DNA of 61,885 bases from Clostridia bacterium (GTDB lineage Bacteria > Bacillota > Clostridia > Christensenellales > CAG-138): positions 1 through 61,885 of the forward strand of contig JAFRUN010000036.1 in NCBI GenBank assembly GCA_017438865.1. Reading direction: 5' to 3'. Position 1 is the stretch's first letter; each line of letters starts with the position of its first letter. The notes below the pieces were generated by a model that did no database searches, was not told the origin of the DNA, and was given only the letters and a program-made list of their open reading frames with translations. Of this stretch, positions 23,192 through 31,542 are shown piece after piece. Made by a program: the position numbers and the translations under genes.

Positions 23192-24513
23192 ACCGGTTCT
23201 TCCGTACCGCATACGCGACGACGCTCGTCTGTCTCTGCCTTACGCTGCTTGCCGTGCTGATCACCGGCGTCGCGATGCCGTTTCTGTCGTTTTCCTGTCT
23301 GTATTTCGGACTGCTGCTCGCACTGCTGCCCGCGGCGATCCGGAAGCTCTCCGGAAAAGAAACGCTTTTCGCGCTGCTCGGCGTGCTGACGGCGCTGGTC
23401 GGCTTCGTTCCGCTGATCGTTTTGCACTGCCCGCTGCTGCATTACCCTGTTCATCTCGCCGGGATCGTTCTTGCCGCGGTGTTCTGTTCCGTTCTTCGGC
23501 ACAGAACGACGCACGCCGATTTCAAGGCGAAGTATCAGTTCACCGTCGTGGTCGTGCTGACCGTGATCGGGTTCGTCTATCTTGCGCTGCTTGCGGGCAT
23601 GGACCGGAGCGGAACGGTGCCCGTGCAGTCCGAAAATGTGCGGACGGCGGTGAACGGCATCGTGCCGCACGCCGTTGTGCTGCTTGTTACGGGCGTGCTG
23701 CATCTGCGCGGGCTGCGCGCACAGGAGGGCGTCGTCGACGAAAGGGCGTTCAACCGCCGTCAGCTTCGCGACACGCTGATCTTTGCCGTGCTTGTCACGG
23801 TCGTGTTCCTCGTCGATCCGTTCGCCTATCTGAAGGAAGCGTTCTTTTTCGTGATCAACGACGTGCTGAAGCCCGCCGCGGGGTTCATCGCGCGGATGCT
23901 CGGGGCGCTGCTGAAGCTCATATCCTGCGTGAAGCCGCATATGCAGGAGGAACCGCTGCCGACGCCCGAACCGACGGCGGGACCGGAGCAGCTTCCGGTC
24001 ACCGAGCCGGTCGAGGTTGAGCCGGAGCATTATTACGTCGAGGGCGACGACCTGTCGCTCACGCTGTCCTATATCTTCATCGGCGCCGCGGCGCTGATCC
24101 TGCTGCTGATCCTCGGACTGCAGATTCGCAAGCTCGTTAAAAAGCTGCGGAAGCGCAATCAGAACCGCGGACGCGGATATCCGAACGAAACGCGCGAAGC
24201 GATCGCGCCGGAAGCCGAAACGGACACGGAGGAGAAGCCGAGAAAGCACAGCGAGGATCCGCGCGAACGCATCCGGTATCTGTACGCGGAGTTTCTGAAG
24301 TATCTCAGAAAGATCCCGATCCGCTTCGCAAAAACGCACACCTGCGGCGAGATCGGGCAGCGCGCGAAGCGCGGGCTTCGCGTCGATCCGGCGGACGTCA
24401 CCGACCTGACCGAGCTCTATGAGCAGGCGCGCTACCGTCAGAAAGAAGCGCCCGGCGACGCCGACGCGCGCCGCATGAAGGCGCTTCTCTCCAAAATCAA
24501 AAACCGGACATGA
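23188..24513 (+). CDS. Multi-helix membrane protein with DUF4129-like C-terminal domain
   Basis: A 441-residue protein. The N-terminal half has about seven membrane helices; a Pro/Glu/Thr linker (PTPEPTAGPEQLPVTEPVEV) follows, then one more helix and a cytoplasmic domain RERIRYLYAEFLKYLRK...TDLTELYEQARY that matches the DUF4129 domain usually found at the end of transglutaminase-like membrane proteins. The transglutaminase core (Cys-His-Asp) of those proteins is absent here. GGAAGGAGGG precedes the ATG. It completes the MoxR-DUF58-DUF4129 operon; the three products probably form one membrane-associated system. Confidence 0.82.
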   Translation: MNRFFRTAYATTLVCLCLTLLAVLITGVAMPFLSFSCLYFGLLLALLPAAIRKLSGKETLFALLGVLTALVGFVPLIVLHCPLLHYPVHLAGIVLAAVFCSVLRHRTTHADFKAKYQFTVVVVLTVIGFVYLALLAGMDRSGTVPVQSENVRTAVNGIVPHAVVLLVTGVLHLRGLRAQEGVVDERAFNRRQLRDTLIFAVLVTVVFLVDPFAYLKEAFFFVINDVLKPAAGFIARMLGALLKLISCVKPHMQEEPLPTPEPTAGPEQLPVTEPVEVEPEHYYVEGDDLSLTLSYIFIGAAALILLLILGLQIRKLVKKLRKRNQNRGRGYPNETREAIAPEAETDTEEKPRKHSEDPRERIRYLYAEFLKYLRKIPIRFAKTHTCGEIGQRAKRGLRVDPADVTDLTELYEQARYRQKEAPGDADARRMKALLSKIKNRT

Positions 24514-24540
24514 AAAAAGGACTGCTTCCGCAGTCCTTTC
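24513..24540. terminator. Bidirectional terminator
   Basis: AAAGGACTGC pairs with GCAGTCCTTT across a TTCC loop, with A/T runs on both sides. It lies between the MoxR operon and the convergent cotJ operon. Confidence 0.85.
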
Positions 24541-24543
24541 TGC

Positions 24544-25143
24544 TTAATATCTGCGCCGGTTGCAGCGGCAGGAGGGTGCGCTGCGGCCGGTTTTGATCGC
24601 CTGCATGATCTCGAGGCACTCGCCGAAGCGCTGATAGTGCACGATCTCGCGCTCGCGCAAAAAGTACAGCGGCTCGATGATCTGGCTGTTGTTCGTCATG
24701 TTCATCAGATGCTCGTAGGTCGCGCGCGCCTTCTGCTCCGCCGCCATGTCCTCGCTTAGGTCCGCGATCGGATCGCCGGTGCAGGCGATGTACGCCGTGG
24801 TAAAGGGCACGCCGTTCGGATCGGCTGGGAAGACGCCGTAAGAATGCATCGTGTAGTAGCCGTCGAGTCCCGCAGCGGAGAGCTCTTCGAGCGTCGCGCC
24901 CTGCATGCACTGTGTGATCATCGTCGCGATCATTTCCCAGTGCGCGATCTCCTCGGTACCGATGTCGGTCAGCGTCGCGCGGATGCGGTCGTCGGGCATC
25001 GAGTAGCGCTGCGTCAGGTAGCGGAGCCCCGCGCCGAGTTCGGAGTCCGGTCCGCCGTACTGCGCCATCAGGAGCTTTGCCATCTTCGGATCGGGTTTGG
25101 TGATGCGGACGGGATATTCCAGTCTTTTTTCATAAATCCACAT
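24544..25143 (-). CDS. cotJC: Spore coat protein CotJC (manganese catalase-like)
   Basis: A 199-residue ferritin-fold protein of the CotJC/manganese catalase family. It starts MWIYEKRLEYPVRI as CotJC proteins do and has the metal-ligand helix signature TDIGTEEIAHWEMIATMI, with the second Glu-x-x-His type helix in REREIVHYQRFGE. The C-terminus is Cys- and Arg-rich. In Bacillus the CotJ proteins are made in the mother cell and assemble on the spore. Third gene of cotJABC; GGAGGAAG precedes the ATG. Confidence 0.97.
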   Translation of the reverse strand: MWIYEKRLEYPVRITKPDPKMAKLLMAQYGGPDSELGAGLRYLTQRYSMPDDRIRATLTDIGTEEIAHWEMIATMITQCMQGATLEELSAAGLDGYYTMHSYGVFPADPNGVPFTTAYIACTGDPIADLSEDMAAEQKARATYEHLMNMTNNSQIIEPLYFLREREIVHYQRFGECLEIMQAIKTGRSAPSCRCNRRRY

Positions 25144-25155
25144 ATTGCTTCCTCC

Positions 25156-25407
25156 TCAATTCTGCCACGGCCATTTCTGGTAAACCCAGCTTCCGGCGTC
25201 GTGTGTGCTGTTGCCGAAGTTTTCGAGCGGACCGAAGCGTTCGGTGTACTCCGTGCAAAGCCGCCGGAGCGTTTCCGCATAGCTGTTGAAATCGTTGGTC
25301 GCGTCCATGTCGTCGGGATGCGTGTCGAGATACAGCTGCAGCTCGACGCAGGCGAAGCGGACCTCGCCGATCCTCGAAAGAAGCGCCTGTTCCGTATACT
25401 CTGTCAT
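25156..25407 (-). CDS. cotJB: Spore coat protein CotJB
   Basis: An 83-residue protein that matches the CotJB family over its length (EVRFACVELQLYLDTHPDD, FNSYAETLRRL, and the terminal VYQKWPWQN). It is needed with CotJA and CotJC for spore-coat assembly in Bacillus. It follows cotJA by a base and precedes cotJC by 12 bases. Confidence 0.95.
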   Translation of the reverse strand: MTEYTEQALLSRIGEVRFACVELQLYLDTHPDDMDATNDFNSYAETLRRLCTEYTERFGPLENFGNSTHDAGSWVYQKWPWQN

Positions 25408-25408
25408 A

Positions 25409-25675
25409 TTACGCCTCCCTGTTTCTGCACGTCGGATATTCGGAAACGAGTTCTGGGAAAAGCGTGCCGTGCGCGAGCGCCTCGTAGGGGCAGAAGCCGG
25501 CGCGGTACGCCTGATTCGGGAAATAAACGGTCGCCAAAGCGCAGCCGCCGTTCATGCCGCAGCGCTCCGATGCGACGGAGCCGGCGGGGACGACGTTTTC
25601 GACCGCGGTGGGATCGACGGCGGGAATGCGGTCGGCAAAACAGCACGCGCCGCCGTTTGCATAGGATTGTTGCAT
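25409..25675 (-). CDS. cotJA: Spore coat protein CotJA-like
   Basis: An 88-residue Cys-rich protein whose second half carries the CotJA signature YFPNQAYRAGFCPYEALAHGTLFPELV. The first half (GACCFADRIPAVDP, then ERCGMNGGCALA) is longer than in Bacillus CotJA and Cys-rich. It is the first gene of the coat operon and has GGAGGAAAG before ATG 25675. Confidence 0.9.
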   Translation of the reverse strand: MQQSYANGGACCFADRIPAVDPTAVENVVPAGSVASERCGMNGGCALATVYFPNQAYRAGFCPYEALAHGTLFPELVSEYPTCRNREA

Positions 25676-25735
25676 GGTCTTTCCTCCTTGGTTCTTTACT
25701 GCTATCGTATTGTTTTTGTCTGAAAAGTGTGCGTG

Positions 25736-25853
25736 TTCATGCGGCTATGCCGCAATTCATGGCGAAGCCGATTCACGCGCCGCAGGCGCAATTCATGACG
25801 GCTCCGCCGTCAATTCATGGCGTAAGCCAATTCATGCGGCACAGCCGCAATTC
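25736..25853. repeat. Array of six different mini-hairpins joined by an AATTCAT linker
   Basis: Six short perfect palindromes stand in a row: GCGGC-tat-GCCGC (25741), GGC-gaa-GCC (25761), GCGCC-gca-GGCGC (25777), GACGGC-tcc-GCCGTC (25797), GGC-gtaa-GCC (25819) and GCGGC-aca-GCCGC (25836). Each is separated by the heptamer AATTCAT (one copy GATTCAC). Stem and loop sequences differ from unit to unit while pairing is kept and the linker is constant. It lies between the divergent cotJ operon and a small membrane-protein gene, with no credible ORF across it. Function unknown. Confidence 0.85.
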
Positions 25854-25871
25854 TCCGATATTTGAGCTTTC

Positions 25872-25900
25872 TTGACAAATGTGTGGGGATTTGATAGGAT
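25872..25900 (+). promoter_or_regulatory. Promoter of the 115-residue membrane protein
   Basis: TTGACA and TAGGAT are separated by 17 bases, just after the mini-hairpin array. Confidence 0.6.
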
Positions 25901-25968
25901 CTCAATCATCAAAAAAGTTTAGATACAAGTTGTATAGTTTCAGATTGACAGCAAACAAAGGAGTTTTT

Positions 25969-26316
25969 ATGGAACAATCGAATAAAAGCGGGAAAGCGCC
26001 CGTAATAAGTATCGTTGCGCTTATATTAGGAATCGTCTGCATTGCCCTTTGTGTTTATTTGGAGACAGTGCCTATTCCCAATCCGGATGTGACGTCGATG
26101 GCATTGATAAATCTGTTCCTTGACGTATATGCTGCCGTAGGGATACTGACGCCGCTATGCGGTCTTGCTGCGATTATTACCGGTATCATCGGATTAAAAC
26201 GCAGCAAGCGTCTCTCGTGCTTATCAAAAAAAGGCATTTGCATTTCGACCGTTGCGATCATTGCGGGCAGCATCGAGACTCTTTTTTTTCTGATATTGAT
26301 CTTTTTACCGGAGTAA
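25969..26316 (+). CDS. Small membrane protein, three helices (115 aa)
   Basis: The protein begins with a short polar stretch (MEQSNKSGKAPV) and then has three hydrophobic helices with a basic loop LKRSKRLSCLSKKG between helices 2 and 3. The pattern resembles DUF4190-type small membrane proteins, but I cannot name a family with confidence. Codon use is visibly more AT-rich than in neighbouring genes (many ATA, TTA, GTT), which hints at acquisition. AAAGGAG lies five bases before ATG 25969; the longer frame has no ribosome-binding site. Confidence 0.75.
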   Translation: MEQSNKSGKAPVISIVALILGIVCIALCVYLETVPIPNPDVTSMALINLFLDVYAAVGILTPLCGLAAIITGIIGLKRSKRLSCLSKKGICISTVAIIAGSIETLFFLILIFLPE

Positions 26317-26373
26317 TAATATGTCCGGACAGGTCTTTTGAAACATTACAATCGGATCTGTGACAATGATTTC

Positions 26374-26409
26374 AGCATCTTCGGCGTGAAAATCCGAGGA
26401 TGCTTTTTC
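26374..26409 (+). terminator. Terminator after the small membrane protein
   Basis: AGCATC-t-TCGG pairs with CCGA-g-GATGCT, followed by TTTTTC. Confidence 0.75.
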
Positions 26410-26532
26410 ATTACGGTATGATTTTACAAAAAGAGGTCTAATTGATGGCAGCGCGCATAATCTGTCTAAACGAAACGGAGACCGGATATGGATGGATCAA
26501 TGCAGCTTCAAAAGATCGGCGAGAGGAGAGGA

Positions 26533-26769
26533 ATGCGTATGCTGTTTTCGGAACTGAAATGCAGAGAGGTGATCAACGTCTGTACGGGGGAGCGCTACGG
26601 GACCGTGTGCGATCTCGAGTTCGATCCGTGCTCGGGCGAGGTGCTTGCGATCGTCGTGCCCGGCGCGCCGCGCCTGTTCGGACTTTTGAAGGGGCGGGAG
26701 GGGACCGTCATCCCGTTCTGCAAGATCAAGAAGCTCGGCGAGGACGTGATTTTGGTGGAATTGCCGTAA
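26533..26769 (+). CDS. PRC-barrel protein of the YlmC/YmxH sporulation family
   Basis: A 78-residue single-domain PRC-barrel protein. The fold signature is clear: FSELKCREVINVCTGERYG, then DLEFDPCSGEVLAIVVPG, then VIPFCKIKKLGEDVILVE. YmxH/YlmC proteins are widespread in endospore formers and appear in sporulation gene sets; the biochemical role is not known. GAGAGGAGAGGA lies directly before ATG 26533, which is tight; the Met two codons later (26539) has better spacing and may be the true start. Upstream 300 bases hold only a terminator and no other gene. Confidence 0.85.
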   Translation: MRMLFSELKCREVINVCTGERYGTVCDLEFDPCSGEVLAIVVPGAPRLFGLLKGREGTVIPFCKIKKLGEDVILVELP

Positions 26770-26889
26770 AACTTGAACAATCCGTAAATTCGCATCCGGA
26801 GGGTATCGGCAATCCCGGCTTGCTGTGATATACTGCAATATCATGGGTTTCGTATCTGCGGAACCTACTAAACAGGGAGGACAAGCCAC

Positions 26890-27345
26890 ATGAAATGCCG
26901 GTATTGCGGAGGAACGGACAGCAAGGTCATCGACTCGCGTCCGAATGAGGATTTCAGCGCCATTCGCCGCCGCAGAGAGTGCATCGGCTGCGGACGCAGA
27001 TTCACCACCTGGGAGCGCATCGAGGAAAATCCGGTCATGGTCGTCAAGCGCGACGGACGGCGCGAGCCGTTTGAGCGCGAAAAGGTCGCGGTCGGCATCC
27101 GCAAGGCGTGCGAGAAGCGCCCGATCCCCGCGGATGTGCAGAACCGACTGGTCGACGAGATCTGCCGCGAGATCAACAACTCGCTGGACGCCGAGGTCTC
27201 TACGCAGGCGATCGGCGAGTTGGTCATGAAGAAGCTCCGGGACGTGGACGAGGTCGCATATGTGCGCTTTGCGTCCGTCTATCGCGAATTCAAGGATACG
27301 CAGACCTTCATGAAGGAACTGCAGCGGCTTTTGGACGAGAAATGA
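26890..27345 (+). CDS. nrdR: Transcriptional repressor NrdR
   Basis: NrdR represses ribonucleotide reductase genes in response to dATP/ATP. The 151-residue protein has the N-terminal zinc ribbon CRYCGGTDSKVIDSR...CIGCGRRFTTWE (residues 3-50) and an ATP-cone domain (VVKRDGRREPFEREKV onward), with the normal family length. Its stop codon overlaps the start of pgeF (ATGA), so the two are translationally coupled. AGGGAGGAC precedes the ATG. Confidence 0.98.
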   Translation: MKCRYCGGTDSKVIDSRPNEDFSAIRRRRECIGCGRRFTTWERIEENPVMVVKRDGRREPFEREKVAVGIRKACEKRPIPADVQNRLVDEICREINNSLDAEVSTQAIGELVMKKLRDVDEVAYVRFASVYREFKDTQTFMKELQRLLDEK

Positions 27346-28202
27346 CGCGCGAAGAATTCACCCGGGTCTACAAATCCATCGTTCCCGCGCACGCGTACCG
27401 TGAAAAGAACGGCGTCGGCATCTATACGATCCCGGCGTTTTCGGCGTACCCGGGGATCGATCACGGCTTTTCGGCGCGCACGGGCGGCATTTCCACCGGC
27501 TGCTTTTCTTCGCTGAATCTCAGCTTCACGCGGCCGGAGCAGCGCGAAAACGTCATGGAAAACTACCGTATCTTCTGCGATGCGGCGGACATTCCGCTCG
27601 ACAGCATGGTCATGGATACCTATGAGCACGGCACGACGGTTCTGTGCGTCAACCGGTTCGACTGCCGCCGCGGCTACGACCGTCCCTCGCTGCCGTTCTG
27701 CGACGGGCTCGTCACCGACGATCCCGAGGTCACGCTGATCACGGGGCATGCCGACTGCATGGCGTTCTATTTCTACGATCCCGTGAAAAAGTGCATCGGG
27801 CTCTGCCATGCCGGCTGGCGCGGCGCGCTCGACCGCATCGGGATCGAGGTCGTCAGAACGATGCGCACCGCATGCGGATGCGCTCCGGAGGATATCGTCT
27901 GCGGCGTGGGACCTTCGATCTGTCCGAAGTGCTTCGAGGTCGGCGACGACGTGGCGGAATCGTTTGAGACCGCGTTTCCGCAATGCGATCTGCGCGGCGT
28001 GAACCATCGCGGCAGGGCGACGGTCGATCTCTGGCAGGTCGCGACGGCGCAGTTTCTGGAGGCGGGCGTTTTGCCCTCGCACATTCATCTGATGGGCGTC
28101 TGCACGTTCGAGGACGAACGGCTGTATTCGCACCGGCGCGACAAGGGACAGACCGGCGGCATGGCGGCGTACCTTCGTCTGCTTCCGGAAAAGAGAAATT
28201 AA
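27342..28202 (+). CDS. pgeF: Purine nucleoside phosphorylase / polyphenol oxidase family protein PgeF (YfiH)
   Basis: A 286-residue protein of the YfiH/LACC1 family. The metal and catalytic residues are visible in TGHADCM and GLCHAGWRG, and the family motif GFSARTGGIS is near the start. Members act on purine nucleosides and some correct peptidoglycan precursor errors (PgeF in E. coli). It overlaps nrdR by four bases. The longer N-terminal extension in the same frame belongs to nrdR in another frame and is rejected. Confidence 0.93.
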   Translation: MTREEFTRVYKSIVPAHAYREKNGVGIYTIPAFSAYPGIDHGFSARTGGISTGCFSSLNLSFTRPEQRENVMENYRIFCDAADIPLDSMVMDTYEHGTTVLCVNRFDCRRGYDRPSLPFCDGLVTDDPEVTLITGHADCMAFYFYDPVKKCIGLCHAGWRGALDRIGIEVVRTMRTACGCAPEDIVCGVGPSICPKCFEVGDDVAESFETAFPQCDLRGVNHRGRATVDLWQVATAQFLEAGVLPSHIHLMGVCTFEDERLYSHRRDKGQTGGMAAYLRLLPEKRN

Positions 28203-28210
28203 CCGGAAGG

Positions 28211-28239
28211 TTGACAAGCGCACCGAAAAAGAGTAAAAT
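28211..28239 (+). promoter_or_regulatory. Promoter of the SurA-like gene
   Basis: TTGACA and TAAAAT are separated by 17 bases, starting nine bases after the pgeF stop codon. Confidence 0.75.
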
Positions 28240-28275
28240 TCATAGGATTTCATTCCGATTGATGAGGAGATACCA

Positions 28276-29493
28276 ATGAAAAGGAAAAAAACGATTCGTA
28301 ACATTCTGATCGCCGTGATCGCGGCGCTCGTGATCGCCGGAGCGATCTTTTTGACGGTCATCCTGCAGAAGGACGGCGCCGGCATGAACTGCTTCCGCAG
28401 AAATGCGACGGCGGCGACCGCAGACGGCGAACGCGCGAGCATGGCGGAATACAGAGTGGCATTCGATACGGTCGCATCAAACTATCAGTCGACGCAGATG
28501 ACGAACGAGCAGATCAGAAATCTGCAGGAATATGCTGCGCGCGAGGCGCTGATGCAGAAGGTCTATATCAAAGAGGCGAAGTCGCTCGGCCTTACGCTGT
28601 CCGACGATCAGAAGGCGTCGTGCAGACAGAACGCTCAGAGTCAGGTCGATTCGATCGAGGCGTATTACGCCGAAAGTCTCGCCAACTCCGGCAACTATTC
28701 AAAAGCCGCGCTGGACAAGCAGGTCAACGCGTATTATCAGAACCTCGGCATGAGCAAGAACGAATACCGCAGCTTCCTGACGGAAAGCGCCGAAGCGGAG
28801 CTTTGCCGGCAGGCGATCGAAGCATACTATAAGGAAAACGGAAGCGGCATCGCAGAGGATGAGCTGGTCGCGTTCTATCGCAGGAACGTCGAGGAATCCA
28901 TGACGACGAAGAACGCGGACGGAACGGAATCGCCGGTCTATTCGGAGGGCATGTTCTGGAACTACATGATGCTTTACAGCATCGGTTACGCATCCCCGAT
29001 GCTGTACGTCCCCGAGGGCTTCATCTACATCGATTTCATCCAGATGGAAGCCGCGTCGGAGGAGGAAGCGGCGGAGATCGTCGGCAAGTTCAACATGGGC
29101 GAGATGAGTTTTGACGAGCTGCTGAACTCCGAAGACAACAAGGATCCGTTCCGTGCGCTTCTGAAGGCGCCGTACCCGATCGCGGAGAACGACCACAGCG
29201 CGCTGTTCACGCCGCAGGAGATCTATACGATGGCGGCGGAGCTTCCGATCGGCGGGATCAGTTCCTATATCGGAAAGTCCGAACCGGCGGAGGACGGCAC
29301 GGTGACCGCAACCGTTTACCTGTTCCGCCGCGCGGAAGGCGATATGTGCTATGACGGCGACCACGGCGTTATCAAGATCGACTATTTCGAAGGAATACGC
29401 GAATCCGCGGAGGAGCAGTTCCGGGTGGATCGCTGGCTCGGCGATATCCGGTACGAGGACGCGATCTACACCTACAAGGGAGCGATCGGATGA
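28276..29493 (+). CDS. Exported SurA/PrsA-like folding factor
   Basis: A 405-residue protein with an N-terminal membrane anchor (residues 9-32) and then a helical region resembling the SurA N-terminal chaperone domain (EYAAREALMQKVYIKEAKSLGLTLSDDQ). A parvulin-like segment may cover about residues 255-370 (AAEIVGKFNMGEMSFDELL, LPIGGISSYI), but the catalytic residues of an active prolyl isomerase are not obvious. It probably assists folding of exported proteins. It has no lipobox cysteine. The stop overlaps the start of a 30-residue membrane peptide. Confidence 0.78.
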   Translation: MKRKKTIRNILIAVIAALVIAGAIFLTVILQKDGAGMNCFRRNATAATADGERASMAEYRVAFDTVASNYQSTQMTNEQIRNLQEYAAREALMQKVYIKEAKSLGLTLSDDQKASCRQNAQSQVDSIEAYYAESLANSGNYSKAALDKQVNAYYQNLGMSKNEYRSFLTESAEAELCRQAIEAYYKENGSGIAEDELVAFYRRNVEESMTTKNADGTESPVYSEGMFWNYMMLYSIGYASPMLYVPEGFIYIDFIQMEAASEEEAAEIVGKFNMGEMSFDELLNSEDNKDPFRALLKAPYPIAENDHSALFTPQEIYTMAAELPIGGISSYIGKSEPAEDGTVTATVYLFRRAEGDMCYDGDHGVIKIDYFEGIRESAEEQFRVDRWLGDIRYEDAIYTYKGAIG

Positions 29494-29582
29494 AACAGCG
29501 CGCGGTTCGGATTGTCTGTATCGTCATGGCGGCTCTGATGCTGTTCGGCGTCGTCATTGCGATTCTCGGTATCCTCGCCTGA
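29490..29582 (+). CDS. 30-residue single-helix membrane peptide
   Basis: ATGA overlap with the upstream gene starts a 30-codon ORF: a short basic start (MKQRAVR) followed by one hydrophobic helix (IVCIVMAALMLFGVVIAILG) and a stop. The stop-start overlap and the terminator 48 bases later make translation plausible. The upstream coding sequence offers a weak ribosome-binding site (AAGGGAG). Such basic-hydrophobic peptides often accompany exported-protein genes in Firmicutes; the function is unknown. Confidence 0.6.
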   Translation: MKQRAVRIVCIVMAALMLFGVVIAILGILA

Positions 29583-29629
29583 TGATAACGGCGCAGACCG
29601 CCTGATGCGAGGGAAAAATCATACCCCGT

Positions 29630-29659
29630 AAGCGTCTTCTTCGGAAGGCGCTTTTTTCT
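29630..29659 (+). terminator. Terminator after the SurA-like operon
   Basis: AAGCGTCTTC pairs with GAAGGCGCTT across a TTCG loop, followed by TTTT. Confidence 0.9.
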
Positions 29660-29670
29660 TTGTACCGGAA

Positions 29671-29699
29671 TTGACGCAGGCCGCGCAATACGATACAAT
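29671..29699 (+). promoter_or_regulatory. Promoter of the carboxylesterase gene
   Basis: TTGACG and TACAAT are separated by 17 bases. Confidence 0.7.
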
Positions 29700-29726
29700 A
29701 TTCATACCGCAAAAAAGGAGGATTCT

Positions 29727-31496
29727 ATGATTGGATTCGGGATCGTCGGTTCGCTGCTGTTTCTTTTGATGCTCGCCGTGCTGGAGCTGAACAAAAACAC
29801 CCTGCTCGGGTTTATCCTTTTGATCGCCGTCACGGTTGGCTTCGCCGTGCTGTTCATTAAGGTGCTGCACGGCGGCAAATGGTACTGGAAGCTGCTCGGC
29901 TGGATCGGCTGGATCGGGGCGTTCGTGCTGATTTTGCTGCTCACATGGCCGCCGGTGAAGCGCGTTCCCGCCTACGAAGGCAAAACGCCGGTTTACACGG
30001 AGGTCGTTTCGCTCGAAAAGGGCGACGTGCGCGGCGTTGTGATCGACGGCGGCAAGGTCGAGCTCTATGCCGGCATTCCGTACGCAAAGCCGCCGGTGGG
30101 CGAGCTCCGCTGGCGCGAGCCGCAGGATCCGGAGCCGTGGGCGGACATCCTTGCGGCGGATCACTTTGCGCCGATGTGTATGCAGCCGGTCGGTCTGCCG
30201 ATCGTCGACAGTCTGAAGCAGATCATCGGCTTCCACGATTATAAGATCTCGCTGAACGACAACTACCGTGCAGCGGTCAGTGAGGACGGGCTTTACATGA
30301 ACGTCTGGAAGCCCGCGGGCAAAGCCGAAGGTCTGCCCGTACTCGTGTATATCCACGGCGGTACCCTGCAGACAGGGCAGCCGTGGTACGGCGATTACGC
30401 CGGCACGGGACTTGCGCGCGAGGGTGTGATCGTGGTCAATCTCGGCTACCGGCTCGGCGTGTTCGGCTATCTTGCGGATGAAACGCTGCAATCGGAATCC
30501 GGGCACGGAACGACCGGCAATTACGGCCTTCTGGATCAGATCAAGGCGCTCGAATGGGTGCGGGACAACATTGCCGCATTCGGCGGCGATCCGGACAACG
30601 TCACGCTCGCAGGCGAATCCGCAGGCGCGGCGAGCGTCAGCGCGATCTGCACGTCGCCGCTTGCAAAGGGACTGTTCCGCCGTGTGCTGCTGGAGAGCTC
30701 GACGGTCGCTTCGACCGAGCCGCCGCATTCGTTCCGCTCGTTCGAGGACGCGATCGCTTCCGGCAACGAGCTCAAGGCGCGCTACGGCGTCAAAACCGGC
30801 GACGAGCTCCGGAAACTCGATGCGGAAACGCTTGTCAACGAGGCGTATACGCAGCACTTCATGACGGTCGACGGCTACGCGCTTGTCGAAACGCCGTACG
30901 AATCGTACAAAAAGGGCGTGCACAACGAGGAAGCGATCCTGCACGGGTACAATTCCGAGGAGAGCGGACCGTTTCTGATCCTCGGAGACGCGAATCTGAA
31001 AAACTACGGCGACAGGGTTCGCGCGTTCTTCGGCGAGTATGCCGGCGAGGTGCTGGATCTCTATCGCCCGACGACCGACGACGAGGCGAAGGATTACTGG
31101 GCGCAGATCTACGGCGCGGTCTTCTTCAACTACCCGCACTACTGTCTGAACCGCCTCGCGGTCGAAAACGGCATCCCGGTCTACGAGTATTATTTCTCGC
31201 GGCACAACGGACGGCTCGGCGCGTGGCACAGCGGCGAACTGCCGTATATCTACGGCAACCTTGCGAAGGACTCCCGTCTGTTCGGCGAGCGCGACTACGC
31301 GCTGGAAGACGAGATGACGTCGTATGTGCTGAACTTCATGAAGACCGGCGATCCGAACGGCGAAGGGCTCCCCGTATGGGAGAACAATGCGGATTCCGCG
31401 CGGCTTCTGGAGTTCGGCGACACGACCGCCATGACCGGCGAAAAGTATCGTGCATTCTACGCGATCATGGACCGCATCACCGGCTGGGGCAAATAA
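29727..31496 (+). CDS. Membrane-anchored type-B carboxylesterase
   Basis: A 589-residue enzyme. Three hydrophobic helices at residues 1-80 anchor it; the rest is a type-B carboxylesterase. The family signature LYAGIPYAKPPVGELRW is present, the nucleophile elbow is LAGESAGAASV (Ser about 297), and WHSGELPYIY carries the catalytic His. The catalytic part should lie outside the cell. Type-B esterases hydrolyse carboxylic esters with broad range; the natural substrate is unknown. Start has AAAGGAGG seven bases upstream. Confidence 0.93.
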   Translation: MIGFGIVGSLLFLLMLAVLELNKNTLLGFILLIAVTVGFAVLFIKVLHGGKWYWKLLGWIGWIGAFVLILLLTWPPVKRVPAYEGKTPVYTEVVSLEKGDVRGVVIDGGKVELYAGIPYAKPPVGELRWREPQDPEPWADILAADHFAPMCMQPVGLPIVDSLKQIIGFHDYKISLNDNYRAAVSEDGLYMNVWKPAGKAEGLPVLVYIHGGTLQTGQPWYGDYAGTGLAREGVIVVNLGYRLGVFGYLADETLQSESGHGTTGNYGLLDQIKALEWVRDNIAAFGGDPDNVTLAGESAGAASVSAICTSPLAKGLFRRVLLESSTVASTEPPHSFRSFEDAIASGNELKARYGVKTGDELRKLDAETLVNEAYTQHFMTVDGYALVETPYESYKKGVHNEEAILHGYNSEESGPFLILGDANLKNYGDRVRAFFGEYAGEVLDLYRPTTDDEAKDYWAQIYGAVFFNYPHYCLNRLAVENGIPVYEYYFSRHNGRLGAWHSGELPYIYGNLAKDSRLFGERDYALEDEMTSYVLNFMKTGDPNGEGLPVWENNADSARLLEFGDTTAMTGEKYRAFYAIMDRITGWGK

Positions 31497-31542
31497 ACAG
31501 CGCGGACAGAAGAAAATATTTTTTCGTTTGCAAAAAATCTTG

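Noticed and set aside
24174..24540. Overlapping minus-strand ORF near the MoxR operon end
   Set aside because: No domain, no ribosome-binding site, and antisense to the DUF4129 region.
25736..25853. CRISPR array
   Set aside because: The units between constant elements are palindromic and only 9-15 bases, the constant part is seven bases, and no cas genes are present.
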